This document shows, piece by piece, positions 1 through 5,657 of a DNA stretch of 7,151 nucleotides. The stretch's first letter is position 1. Each line of letters begins with the position of its first letter. Made by a program: the position numbers and the translations under genes. Origin of the DNA: an uncultured Clostridia bacterium (GTDB taxonomy: Bacteria > Bacillota > Clostridia > Oscillospirales > Acutalibacteraceae); NCBI GenBank assembly GCA_947623765.1, contig CANQIG010000097.1:1-7151 (forward strand). Direction: 5' to 3'. The notes beneath the pieces are model-generated. The model did no database searches, was not told the DNA's origin, and was given only the letters and a program-made list of their open reading frames with translations.

Positions 1-51
1 TACAAGGAAGTCCTCGACGTGCTGATGCCGTACCTTTTGGAGGAGGTATGA
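1..51 (+). CDS. 3' end of an unidentified upstream gene
   Basis: An open frame enters the window and ends at TGA 49-51, giving the tail YKEVLDVLMPYLLEEV. Its stop overlaps the start of the next gene as ATGA, so the two are probably co-transcribed and translationally coupled. The GGAGGAGG ribosome-binding site of the next gene lies within its last codons. The amphipathic helix-like tail is too short to assign a family. Confidence 0.6.
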   Translation, partial: YKEVLDVLMPYLLEEV

Positions 52-578
52 ACCCGCTTTCGGAGGACGTGCGCTTTCTCACGCACCGCGCGCTCTGGGA
101 GACGGAGAACCTGATCGCGTGCGTGCCGGACGCGCTCTGGGACAGGCGGTACGATGGGCTGCCCATGTGGAAATACCTCTTTCATACGCTCTACTCCATG
201 GACCGTTGGTTCATCGATCCGAACGATCCCGACTACCGGGACCCCGATCCGCGCGCGCCAAGGCGCGCCGACCTCAACGACGTCCCGCCCGCGGGGGAGA
301 GCGTCTCCCGCGCGGAGATCGCATTGTATTTCGCGGCGATCCGGGAAAAGCTCGAACAGTACGTCTCCGCGCTCGAGGACGGGATGCTCTCCGAATGCCC
401 GCCGGGCTGCGGGATGACGCGGTTCCGCCTGATCCTCGGGCAGTTCCGCCACTGGCACAGGCACATGGGGATCGTGTACGGGTTCTTGGTGGAGGACACC
501 GGGAAATGGCCGTACGTCCTCAACATGGAAGGGGCGTATCCGGAAACGCCGATGCCGAATTACTATGAGGATGCGTGA
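48..578 (+). CDS. DinB-superfamily (YfiT/DinB-like four-helix) protein
   Basis: This 176-residue protein matches the pattern of DinB-like metal-binding four-helix proteins. A helix around residues 40-55 (MWKYLFHTLYSMDRWF) carries His46. A later helix around 126-147 carries FRHWHRHMG, with His135 and His139 in the HxxxH spacing typical of the metal triad of this superfamily. Known members are often stress- or damage-induced, and some are thiol-dependent transferases (bacillithiol or mycothiol S-transferases); the substrate cannot be read here. The start at 48 is supported by GGAGG at 39-43 and by ATGA overlap with the upstream stop. The length is close to normal for the family. It is convergent with the traX-like gene across a repeat-filled gap. 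Despite the family name, no evidence ties it to the SOS system, and no LexA-type site is visible before it. The fold call is fairly sure; the function is unknown. Confidence 0.78.
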   Translation: MNPLSEDVRFLTHRALWETENLIACVPDALWDRRYDGLPMWKYLFHTLYSMDRWFIDPNDPDYRDPDPRAPRRADLNDVPPAGESVSRAEIALYFAAIREKLEQYVSALEDGMLSECPPGCGMTRFRLILGQFRHWHRHMGIVYGFLVEDTGKWPYVLNMEGAYPETPMPNYYEDA

Positions 579-597
579 GAGCTAATTGAAAGAATGA

Positions 598-623
598 GGG
601 GCGTTCCCAAGCGGGAACGCCCC
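598..623. terminator. Hairpin 1, likely terminator between convergent genes
   Basis: A perfect 11-bp stem (GGGGCGTTCCC and GGGAACGCCCC) closes a 4-nt loop 19 bp after the dinB-like stop. On the minus strand it is followed by TCATTCTTTCAATTAG, moderately T-rich. On the plus strand the following bases are not T-rich. It could stop minus-strand read-through and stabilise the dinB-like transcript end. Confidence 0.6.
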
Positions 624-629
624 GTCCGT

Positions 630-765
630 TTACGGGTAATACGGCGCGAAGACGGTGAAGTTCAGCACCGCGAGGAAGCAGCAGGTGCGCGGGGCAGGGC
701 CCGCAGAAGAAGGTTTTCGATCTTTCGGGCCGGGTGACAGTTGGCGACGCGTGCGCGCAGCGCAA
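630..765 (-). pseudogene. Decayed copy 1 of the traX C-terminal end
   Basis: Read on the minus strand, this segment gives KTFFCGPCPAHLLL, aligning with KYFFYGFYPAHLLL of the intact protein. A single inserted base then throws the frame, after which the nucleotides still match the intact gene through its TAA stop (complement of 630-632). The 5' part, toward 765, becomes unrecognisable. It has no start codon or ribosome-binding site and covers only about the last 40 codons, so it is a remnant produced by duplication of the gene end. Confidence 0.7.
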
Positions 766-771
766 AAGCAG

Positions 772-793
772 GGCGTTCCCAAGCGGGAACGCC
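772..793. terminator. Hairpin 2, repeated terminator-like stem
   Basis: A perfect 9-bp stem (GGCGTTCCC/GGGAACGCC) with loop AAGC, the second copy of the same hairpin. Minus-strand downstream bases are TGCTTTTGCG, a short T run. It probably came along with the duplicated gene end and would act as a back-up stop for traX transcription. Confidence 0.5.
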
Positions 794-801
794 ACGTTCG
801 C

Positions 802-937
802 TTACGGATAATACGGCGCGAAAACGGTGAAGCTCAGCACCGCGAGGAAGCAGCAGGTGCGCGAGGCAGGGCCCGCAGAAGAAGGTTTTCGATCTTTCGG
901 GCCGGAGAACAGTTGGTGGTGCGCGCACAGCGCAAAG
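802..937 (-). pseudogene. Decayed copy 2 of the traX C-terminal end
   Basis: The minus strand encodes AVLSFTVFAPYYP followed by a stop at 804-802, matching AVLNFTVFAPYYP of the intact protein. Further upstream it carries FFCGPCLAHLLL-like sequence in another frame because of the same inserted base as copy 1. It differs from the intact gene and from copy 1 by scattered substitutions, as expected for non-functional DNA. No start signal is present. Confidence 0.7.
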
Positions 938-940
938 AGA

Positions 941-964
941 GGGCGTTCCCAAGCGGGAACGCCC
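941..964 (-). terminator. Hairpin 3, terminator of the traX-like gene
   Basis: A perfect 10-bp stem (GGGCGTTCCC/GGGAACGCCC) with loop AAGC begins 7 bp beyond the traX-like stop codon on the minus strand. It is followed by TCTCTTTG, a weak T tract. Its position makes it the primary terminator of that gene. Confidence 0.65.
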
Positions 965-971
965 CGTCCGT

Positions 972-1745
972 TTACGGGTAATACGGCGCGAAGACGGTGA
1001 AGTTCAGCACCGCGAGGAGCAGGAGATGCGCGGGATAGAACCCGTAGAAGAAGTATTTCGCCTTTTTCGAGCCGGGCTTGCCGTTGTAGAGCGCCAGCAG
1101 CCCGACGCCGCAGAGCCCGCCGAGCAGGAAAAACGCGGAGGCCGGGCTGAACCCCTGCCCCGCCGCGAGGAGCGGCCAGTTGTAGATCAGCACGTATTCC
1201 ACGGCGACGCACGCCGCGACGCAGAGGAGCCGCCAGCTCTTCTTCTCAAAGAAGACATACGGCAGGAAGATGCACGCCACGCCGATGCCCGCGTAATCCG
1301 TGTCGGCGAACTGCGCGAGCGCGATGATCCCGACCGAGAGAACGACGGCGATCCACGCGCGTCCCCTGGACGCGAAGTACTCCCAGAGGAAGCAGCAGAC
1401 CGCGCCGAGGAAGAGCGTGAAGAGTACGTTGTGCATCCCGAAAGTCAGTTCGCGTTCGATCGCGAGGTTGAAGGGGATCTCGGAGATCAGCGCGAACACG
1501 CCGAGCCGCAGCAGGTATTTTTTCGGGTCCCGGGTGTAGGCGCAGCCCTGCGTGATGCCGTAGGCGAAGATCGGAAAGGCCAGCCGCCCGACGCAGCGCA
1601 TGACGTAGTTGCCGTAGTAGGTCACCACGTAATCCACGCCGAAGACCTCAAAGAGAAACGGCTGGAGCGGTATCACGAGCACCGCCGCGATGTGGTCGAT
1701 GAGCATCGCGGCGGCCGCGATCCATTTGAGTTTGTTCCATGTCAT
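972..1745 (-). CDS. TraX-family integral membrane protein
   Basis: A 257-residue, strongly hydrophobic protein with about eight membrane segments. It shows the recurring TraX-family blocks: MLIDHIA (14-20), RLAFPIFAY (54-62), SEIPFNL (88-94), NVLFTLFLG (106-114), DTDYAGIG (148-155), YNGK (220-223) and YFFYGFYPAHLLLL (231-244). The family is named after F-plasmid TraX, which N-acetylates pilin and lies within a broader group of membrane acyltransferases. Chromosomal clostridial members stand alone and their acceptor is unknown. No conjugation gene is nearby, so a role in pilin modification should not be assumed. The ATG at 1745 has AAAGGGG 8 nt upstream and a strong promoter. Length and motifs are complete. 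Its 3' end has been copied twice downstream. The family call is secure; substrate unknown. Confidence 0.88.
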   Translation of the reverse strand: MTWNKLKWIAAAAMLIDHIAAVLVIPLQPFLFEVFGVDYVVTYYGNYVMRCVGRLAFPIFAYGITQGCAYTRDPKKYLLRLGVFALISEIPFNLAIERELTFGMHNVLFTLFLGAVCCFLWEYFASRGRAWIAVVLSVGIIALAQFADTDYAGIGVACIFLPYVFFEKKSWRLLCVAACVAVEYVLIYNWPLLAAGQGFSPASAFFLLGGLCGVGLLALYNGKPGSKKAKYFFYGFYPAHLLLLAVLNFTVFAPYYP

Positions 1746-1782
1746 TGGGAAAACCCCTTTGGTCCGTGCGGATTTTTCCTAA

Positions 1783-1811
1783 ATTATAGCGAAAAAGCGC
1801 GGAAAAGTCAA
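1783..1811 (-). promoter_or_regulatory. Promoter of the traX-like gene
   Basis: On the minus strand TTGACT (1811-1806) and TATAAT (1788-1783) are separated by exactly 17 bp. This is a near-consensus vegetative promoter, with the start of transcription expected about 30 bp before the ATG. The spacer is T-rich (TTTCCGCGCTTTTTCGC). Confidence 0.8.
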
Positions 1812-1850
1812 TTTCCGTTTGGGGAGCTTCTCACGGGAGAACAGCAAAAT

Positions 1851-1864
1851 AGAAAATTTGTTCG
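1851..1864. promoter_or_regulatory. Candidate LexA (SOS) operator before recA
   Basis: The stretch GAAAATTTGTTCG resembles the Gram-positive LexA box CGAACN4GTTCG. The right half GTTCG is perfect and the left half has GAA, but A replaces the inner C and A replaces the outer C, giving 8 of 10 constrained bases. It lies 7 bp upstream of the recA -35 element. The location fits SOS control but the left half is imperfect, so it is a candidate only. Confidence 0.4.
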
Positions 1865-1871
1865 TTTGCTC

Positions 1872-1900
1872 TTGCTTTTTTTGCACGGATACGGTATAAT
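1872..1900 (+). promoter_or_regulatory. Promoter of recA-recX
   Basis: TTGCTT (1872-1877) and TATAAT (1895-1900) are 17 bp apart. Transcription would start near 1907, giving a leader of about 36 nt that contains the GGGAGG ribosome-binding site at 1929-1934. No second promoter is visible between recA and recX. Confidence 0.78.
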
Positions 1901-1942
1901 AAGAGGCAAGAATTGCAGAAATTTCCGTGGGAGGCAAGAGAA

Positions 1943-3115
1943 ATGGCGGTCAAAAAGGAAAACGCGAAGGTCACGAAGAATACCGGCGAGATCAAGCCGG
2001 AGGATAAACTCAAGGCGCTGGAAACGGCGCTGACGCAGATCAAGAAGCAGTTCGGCGAGGGCGCGGTCATGCGGCTCGGGCAGAGCAGCGCGCTGAACAT
2101 CGAGAGCATCTCGACGGGCTCCATCGCGCTGGACCTCGCGCTCGGGGTCGGCGGGCTCCCGCGCGGGCGCATCATCGAGGTCTACGGGCCGGAATCCTCC
2201 GGCAAGACGACGCTCGCGCTGCACTGCGTCGCCGAGGCGCAGAAGGCCGGCGGCAATGCGGCGTTCATCGACGTCGAGCACGCGCTGGACCCGGTCTACG
2301 CGGCGGCGCTCGGCGTGGACGTCGATTCGCTGCTCGTCTCGCAGCCGGACACCGGCGAGCAGGCGCTCGAGATCACCGAGGCGCTCGTGCGCTCGAACGC
2401 GATCGACGTGATCGTCGTCGACTCGGTCGCGGCGCTCGTGCCGCGCGCGGAGATCGAGGGCGAGATGGGCGACAGCCACGTGGGTCTGCAGGCGCGCCTG
2501 ATGTCGCAGGCGCTGCGCAAGCTCGCGGGCGCGATCTCGAAATCGAACTGCGTCGCGATCTTCATCAACCAGCTCCGCGAGAAGGTCGGCATCGTCTACG
2601 GCAACCCGGAGGTCACGCCGGGCGGCCGTGCGCTGAAGTTCTATTCCTCCGTCCGGCTGGACGTGCGGAAGAAAGAGGTCATCAAGAACGGTACGGAGAA
2701 CGTCGGCTCCCGTACGAAGGTCAAGATCGTGAAGAACAAGGTCGCCCCGCCGTTCCGCGAGGTGGAGTTCGACGTGATGTACGGGCAGGGCATCTCGAAG
2801 ACCGGCGAGCTGCTGGACCTCGCCGAAAAGCTGAACATCATCCAGAAGAGCGGCGCGTGGTTCTCCTATAAGGACGGCAGGATCGGGCAGGGCCGCGACA
2901 ACGCCAAGAAATATCTGCAGGACAACCCGGAGGTCTTCGAGGAGGTCGCGGAGCAGGTCCGCGCGAACGCCGGGAGCCTCTACGCGAAGCCCGGCGTGCC
3001 CTCGGGCAGCGAGCCGAAGCCCGTCTCCATCGAGGCGGAGGAGCGGCCCGCCGCGCCCGTGACCGCCGCCGCCGCGAAGGCCGACATCGACATCACCGTC
3101 GATGACGACGACTGA
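1943..3115 (+). CDS. recA: RecA recombinase
   Basis: A complete 390-residue RecA, the ATP-dependent strand-exchange protein that forms filaments on single-stranded DNA and triggers LexA self-cleavage. Visible marks are Walker A GPESSGKT (82-89), the catalytic glutamate in VEHALDP (E112), Walker B VIVVDS (156-161), the L1 region around 170-181, Q210 with the L2 loop (NQLREKVG then NPEVTPGG, to 228) and the family signature ALKFYSSVRLDVRK (230-243). The C-terminal domain is followed by a tail from about 350 that is Pro/Ala-rich and ends in an acidic run, DIDITVDDDD. This makes it about 35-40 residues longer than many RecA proteins. The ATG at 1943 is chosen because GGGAGG lies 8 nt upstream; an in-frame TTG at 1913 has no such site. 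It heads an operon with recX. Confidence 0.98.
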   Translation: MAVKKENAKVTKNTGEIKPEDKLKALETALTQIKKQFGEGAVMRLGQSSALNIESISTGSIALDLALGVGGLPRGRIIEVYGPESSGKTTLALHCVAEAQKAGGNAAFIDVEHALDPVYAAALGVDVDSLLVSQPDTGEQALEITEALVRSNAIDVIVVDSVAALVPRAEIEGEMGDSHVGLQARLMSQALRKLAGAISKSNCVAIFINQLREKVGIVYGNPEVTPGGRALKFYSSVRLDVRKKEVIKNGTENVGSRTKVKIVKNKVAPPFREVEFDVMYGQGISKTGELLDLAEKLNIIQKSGAWFSYKDGRIGQGRDNAKKYLQDNPEVFEEVAEQVRANAGSLYAKPGVPSGSEPKPVSIEAEERPAAPVTAAAAKADIDITVDDDD

Positions 3116-3120
3116 TCCGG

Positions 3121-3729
3121 ATGAAGATCACAGACGCCGCGCCGCGCCGCAAGCGGCTGTACCAGCTCTTCCTCGACGGCGAATCCGCGGTGAAGGTCGA
3201 CATGGAGACGTGGCTGCTCAGCGGCCTTGCCGTCGGGGATGAGATCGACGACGAGACGCTCCGCGCGCTGCTGGAGCAGTCCGCGAAGCGGCGCGCCGAG
3301 GAGAAGGCGCTCTTCCTGCTCGAGCACCGCGCGCACTCCAAAAAGGAGCTCACGGAGAAGATCGCCCGCGCCGAGTACGACCGCGCCGCCGCCGCGAGAG
3401 CCGCCGACCGCATGGAGGAGCTCGGCCTCCTCGACGACGGGGCCTACGCGCGCGGCCTCGCGCGGGAGCTGTTCGGGCGGAAGAAATTCGGTGCGCGCCG
3501 CGTGCAGCAGGAGCTGCGGCAAAAGGGCGTGGACGATACGGTGATCGAGGCCGTGCTCGCGGAGTTCGCGCCGGAGACGGACGGCGCGCGGGACGCGATC
3601 CGGGAGATCGTCGAAAAGAAGTACCCCGCCGCGTTCGAGGACGAGAAGGTCCGCCGCCGCGCCGTCGCGGCGCTGCAGAGGTACGGCTATTCCTTTGAGG
3701 ACATCATGGCGGTCCTCAGGGAAGAATAA
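3121..3729 (+). CDS. recX: RecX, regulator of RecA
   Basis: A 202-residue, highly charged helical protein with the three-helix repeats of RecX. Repeat 1 spans roughly 62-106 (ALFLLEHRAHSKKELTEKI...), repeat 2 about 108-148 (YARGLARELFGRKKFGARRV...) and repeat 3 about 157-198 (...AVAALQRYGYSFEDIMAVL). Motifs such as LLDDGAYARG and GARRVQQELRQKGV are typical. RecX binds in the groove of RecA filaments and limits their growth or activity; some relatives instead assist RecA. Its ATG comes 5 nt after the recA stop with no clear Shine-Dalgarno sequence (GACTGATCCGG precedes it). Expression therefore probably depends on reinitiation by ribosomes finishing recA, which would keep RecX well below RecA in amount. 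Length is normal and the gene appears intact. Confidence 0.94.
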   Translation: MKITDAAPRRKRLYQLFLDGESAVKVDMETWLLSGLAVGDEIDDETLRALLEQSAKRRAEEKALFLLEHRAHSKKELTEKIARAEYDRAAAARAADRMEELGLLDDGAYARGLARELFGRKKFGARRVQQELRQKGVDDTVIEAVLAEFAPETDGARDAIREIVEKKYPAAFEDEKVRRRAVAALQRYGYSFEDIMAVLREE

Positions 3730-3746
3730 ATCCAACGGCTGATCCG

Positions 3747-3781
3747 GCGGCTCCGCATCCCATTTTGGGGAGAGGGGCCGC
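3747..3781. other. Stem-loop between recX and the first GNAT gene
   Basis: GCGGCTCC (3747-3754) can pair with GGGGCCGC (3774-3781) with one G-T pair, and an inner TCCC/GGGA pairing surrounds ATTTT. No T run follows (ACGGTTTCGGG), so it is not a convincing intrinsic terminator. It may be a processing or attenuation hairpin at the end of the recA-recX transcript. Confidence 0.35.
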
Positions 3782-3817
3782 ACGGTTTCGGGTGAACTTT
3801 ATCACACGAGGGAAAAT

Positions 3818-4453
3818 ATGAACATCACGATCGAAAAGCTCTCCGGAGCAAACATGGCGGACTTCTTTGATTTCTTCGACAACCGTGCGTTTTCGGACGG
3901 TTCGCCTTTCGCGCCCTGCTACTGCAACGCGTTTTATCTGACGCCCGAGGAGGTCGGCGAGGGCATCGGCGCGCGTTCCGACGCGCTCGGCGGCGGCATG
4001 GAAGGCCTTGCGCTTGCGCTGAAGGAATCCGCGAAGGAACTCATCGAAAAGGGGATCATGCACGGGTATCTCGCCTATGCGGACGGGATCGCCATCGGCT
4101 GGTGCAACGCGAACGACCGGCAGAATTACGTCCGCGCGGGTTCGTTTGTCCCCCATGTGAGACGCGACGAGGACTACTACATCGCAGACGGCGAGCGCGG
4201 GAAGGTCAAATCCCTTGTCTGCTTTGAGATCGCGCCGGAGTACCGCGGAAAGGGCGTCGCAAAGGCGCTGCTGCGCCGGGTCTGCGACGACGCGGAGAAG
4301 GACGGGTACGATTTTGTCGAGGTGTACCTGCAGGTCACGGAAACGTTTTCGGCGCGCGATTTTACCGGGCCGATGGAGATGTACGGCCATTTCGGCTTTG
4401 CGGAAACGGAGCGGCGCGGCAAAACCGTTGTGATGCGAAAGAAATTGCCGTGA
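3818..4453 (+). CDS. GNAT-family N-acetyltransferase (paralogue A)
   Basis: A 211-residue GNAT protein. The acetyl-CoA pyrophosphate-binding motif is seen in VCFEIAPEYRGKGVAKALLRRV, with RGKGVA at 143-148, and the C-terminal GNAT element as MYGHFGF (188-194). It shares with the gene at 4571 an N-terminal block FF(D/E)N-AF with CYC (C34, C36), a GYLAYAD stretch at 83-89, and GWCNANDR (94-101), which may help form the acceptor pocket. Compared with its paralogue it has insertions near 40-70 and 105-125. GGGA about 4-7 nt upstream supports the ATG at 3818. It starts 88 bp after recX, beyond a stem-loop, so it may be a separate unit, though no promoter was recognised. Acceptor substrate unknown; small molecules such as antibiotics or amines, or a protein, are all possible. 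Confidence 0.85.
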   Translation: MNITIEKLSGANMADFFDFFDNRAFSDGSPFAPCYCNAFYLTPEEVGEGIGARSDALGGGMEGLALALKESAKELIEKGIMHGYLAYADGIAIGWCNANDRQNYVRAGSFVPHVRRDEDYYIADGERGKVKSLVCFEIAPEYRGKGVAKALLRRVCDDAEKDGYDFVEVYLQVTETFSARDFTGPMEMYGHFGFAETERRGKTVVMRKKLP

Positions 4454-4480
4454 AGCTGCGCTTTTGCGGCGCAGGCTTTT
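4454..4480 (+). terminator. Possible intrinsic terminator after GNAT paralogue A
   Basis: CTGCGC (4456-4461) pairs with GCGCAG (4469-4474) around a 7-nt loop. AG before it and CT after it can extend the stem past a bulged G. TTTT follows at 4477-4480. It starts directly after the stop codon. The stem is short and the T run only four long, so it may be a weak terminator. Confidence 0.45.
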
Positions 4481-4570
4481 CCGATCGGGGGGCAAAAAGC
4501 GGCGGATCGATCCGTGCGCTTGCATTATACCTAAGTTATAGCAAATCATAGCATAGAGGAGTTCTTTGAA

Positions 4571-5167
4571 ATGGAACAGCACGTGGTGACCGTTCGACCG
4601 CTGTGCCCCGAGCTGTGTGAAGATTGGCTCGGCTTTTTTGAGAACATCGCGTTCGCCGATCACGGGGAGTGGGCGTTCTGCTACTGTCTGGAGGGGCATT
4701 TGGACTCGGCAGCGAACGACAAGCTGACAGAGCCAAAGGACCGCAGAAAAAAGGCGGTCGATCTGATCGAAACGGGTGAAATGCAAGGCTATCTCGCTTA
4801 CGCAGACAACAGGGTCGTCGGCTGGTGCAATGCCAATGATCGGAAAAAATACAGATACATTGCCGAAATGTTTCAGGGGACCGGGTATCGGCCAGACGAT
4901 CCGGCAGACGCGAAGGTAAAGTCGGTGTATTGCTTTTTGGTCGCAGCTGCATACCGGGGGCAAGGGATCGCGCAAAGCCTGCTGGAACGTGTATGCGAAG
5001 ATGCGGCGCGGGGCGGATATTCCTGCGTGGAGGCGTATCCGTTTTCAGACAAACAGTTTGAATATCCGTATCACGGCACTTCCGGCATGTATGGGAGAAA
5101 CGGTTTTGTTGAAATCGCGGATCTGGGTTTTGTAAAAGTCGTGCGCAGAAATTTATCCTGCCAATAA
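4571..5167 (+). CDS. GNAT-family N-acetyltransferase (paralogue B)
   Basis: A 198-residue GNAT protein homologous to the one at 3818. It has FFENIAFAD and CYC (C37, C39), GYLAYAD (73-79), GWCNANDR (84-91), the acetyl-CoA motif YRGQGIA (128-134) and MYGRNGF (173-179). Sequences between these blocks differ widely, so the pair is old or arrived separately. GAGGAG (4556-4561) lies 9 nt before the ATG. The AT-rich stretch 4521-4556 probably includes its promoter, but no convincing -35/-10 pair could be fixed. Base composition is lower in GC than in recA: 26 of 60 bases in 5041-5100 against 43 of 60 in 2401-2460. This suggests later acquisition. The acceptor is unknown. The paired cysteines could be structural, metal-binding or redox-active. 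Confidence 0.85.
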   Translation: MEQHVVTVRPLCPELCEDWLGFFENIAFADHGEWAFCYCLEGHLDSAANDKLTEPKDRRKKAVDLIETGEMQGYLAYADNRVVGWCNANDRKKYRYIAEMFQGTGYRPDDPADAKVKSVYCFLVAAAYRGQGIAQSLLERVCEDAARGGYSCVEAYPFSDKQFEYPYHGTSGMYGRNGFVEIADLGFVKVVRRNLSCQ

Positions 5168-5260
5168 ATCGCCCGTTTCCCGAAAAGAACAGCGAGGTCA
5201 TCCCGTATCCTTGGACACGCCGCCGAGAAATCCATTTCATCGGCATTTGAGGGATCCTAT

Positions 5261-5605
5261 ATGGCAACCAGCAAGGACTATTTGCGTTTTGTATTGGAAC
5301 AGCTGTCCTCTCTCGACGGAATAGCGTGCTGTTCCATGATGGGCGAATACCTGATCTATTACCGCGGCAAGATCGCCGCTTATCTCTGCGACGGGCGTCT
5401 TTTGGTCAAGCCCGTTCCGTCAGCGATAAAAATGCTGCCCGAGGCCGAATATGACGCGATCAGCGAGGGCGGCAGAAAGAAATTGCTTCGGGTCGATGAC
5501 ATAGACAACCGGGAGTTTTTAACGGCTCTGTTTACGGCCATGTATGACGAGCTGCCCGAACCAAAGCCCAAGAAAAAGACAAACAAAAACGCGTCGGAAA
5601 GATAG
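5261..5605 (+). CDS. TfoX N-terminal-domain protein
   Basis: A 114-residue protein matching the stand-alone TfoX N-terminal domain. The opening SKDYLRFVLEQLSSLDGI, then MMGEYLIYYRGKIAAYL (26-42), DGRLLVKP (44-51) and VDDIDNREFLTALFTAM (78-94) fit this small alpha/beta family. The last 15 residues are lysine-rich and probably disordered (PKPKKKTNKN). In Gammaproteobacteria TfoX/Sxy activates competence genes with CRP, but that protein also has a C-terminal domain absent here. Single-domain clostridial versions have no established role, so competence should not be inferred. GAGGGA (5249-5254) supports the ATG at 5261. It lies 93 bp after paralogue B, a gap in which I see no site, and shares its lower GC content. 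The next gene starts 52 bp later. Confidence 0.82.
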   Translation: MATSKDYLRFVLEQLSSLDGIACCSMMGEYLIYYRGKIAAYLCDGRLLVKPVPSAIKMLPEAEYDAISEGGRKKLLRVDDIDNREFLTALFTAMYDELPEPKPKKKTNKNASER

Positions 5606-5657
5606 AGATCCCTTTGCGGAGCAGGACACACGGCGCAGAGGACGGAGGGAAAGCGGC

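Larger units (their letters stand above)
599..1080. repeat. Three tandem ~170-bp units derived from the traX 3' end
   Basis: Units start at about 599, 771 and 941, with a period of 172 then 170 bp. Each begins with the hairpin GGCGTTCCC-AAGC-GGGAACGCC and continues into the coding end of the minus-strand traX-family gene. The third unit is the functional gene end. Units 1 and 2 share a one-base insertion near 677 and 849 and share the diverged stretch AAGGTTTTCGATCTTTCGGG, so they descend from one damaged copy. Yet positions 599-676 of unit 1 are identical to 941-1018 of unit 3 over 78 bp, while the same part of unit 2 differs at six positions. The array is therefore mosaic. Confidence 0.88.

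Noticed and set aside
599..964. Repeats considered as a CRISPR array
   Set aside because: Units are ~170 bp, contain degraded coding sequence and have only three copies with homologous rather than unique 'spacers'.
972..1745. Conjugation or pilus module because of the TraX name
   Set aside because: No other transfer, pilin or relaxase gene is present; chromosomal TraX-family genes are common outside conjugation loci.
1913..1942. Upstream in-frame TTG start for recA, adding 10 residues
   Set aside because: It has no ribosome-binding site, overlaps the leader of the promoter, and the ATG at 1943 has GGGAGG at ideal spacing.
1026..2033. Long plus-strand open frame (335 codons) across the traX-like gene and into recA
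   Set aside because: It is antisense to a clear membrane protein gene, its translation is Arg/Glu/Asp-rich mirror sequence with no family, and it crosses two strong promoters.
4525..4530. Minus-strand TATAAT-like box facing into GNAT paralogue A
   Set aside because: No -35 element lies at 16-18 bp, and there is no minus-strand gene for it to serve.
3716..4975. Long minus-strand open frame (419 codons) opposite both GNAT genes
   Set aside because: The GNAT motifs on the plus strand are unambiguous; the antisense frame stays open because of GC-rich wobble positions and has no start signal of note.
5261..5605. Competence regulator linked with recA because of the TfoX name
   Set aside because: Only the N-terminal domain is present, no competence genes are nearby, and it lies 1.5 kb past recX in a compositionally different stretch.
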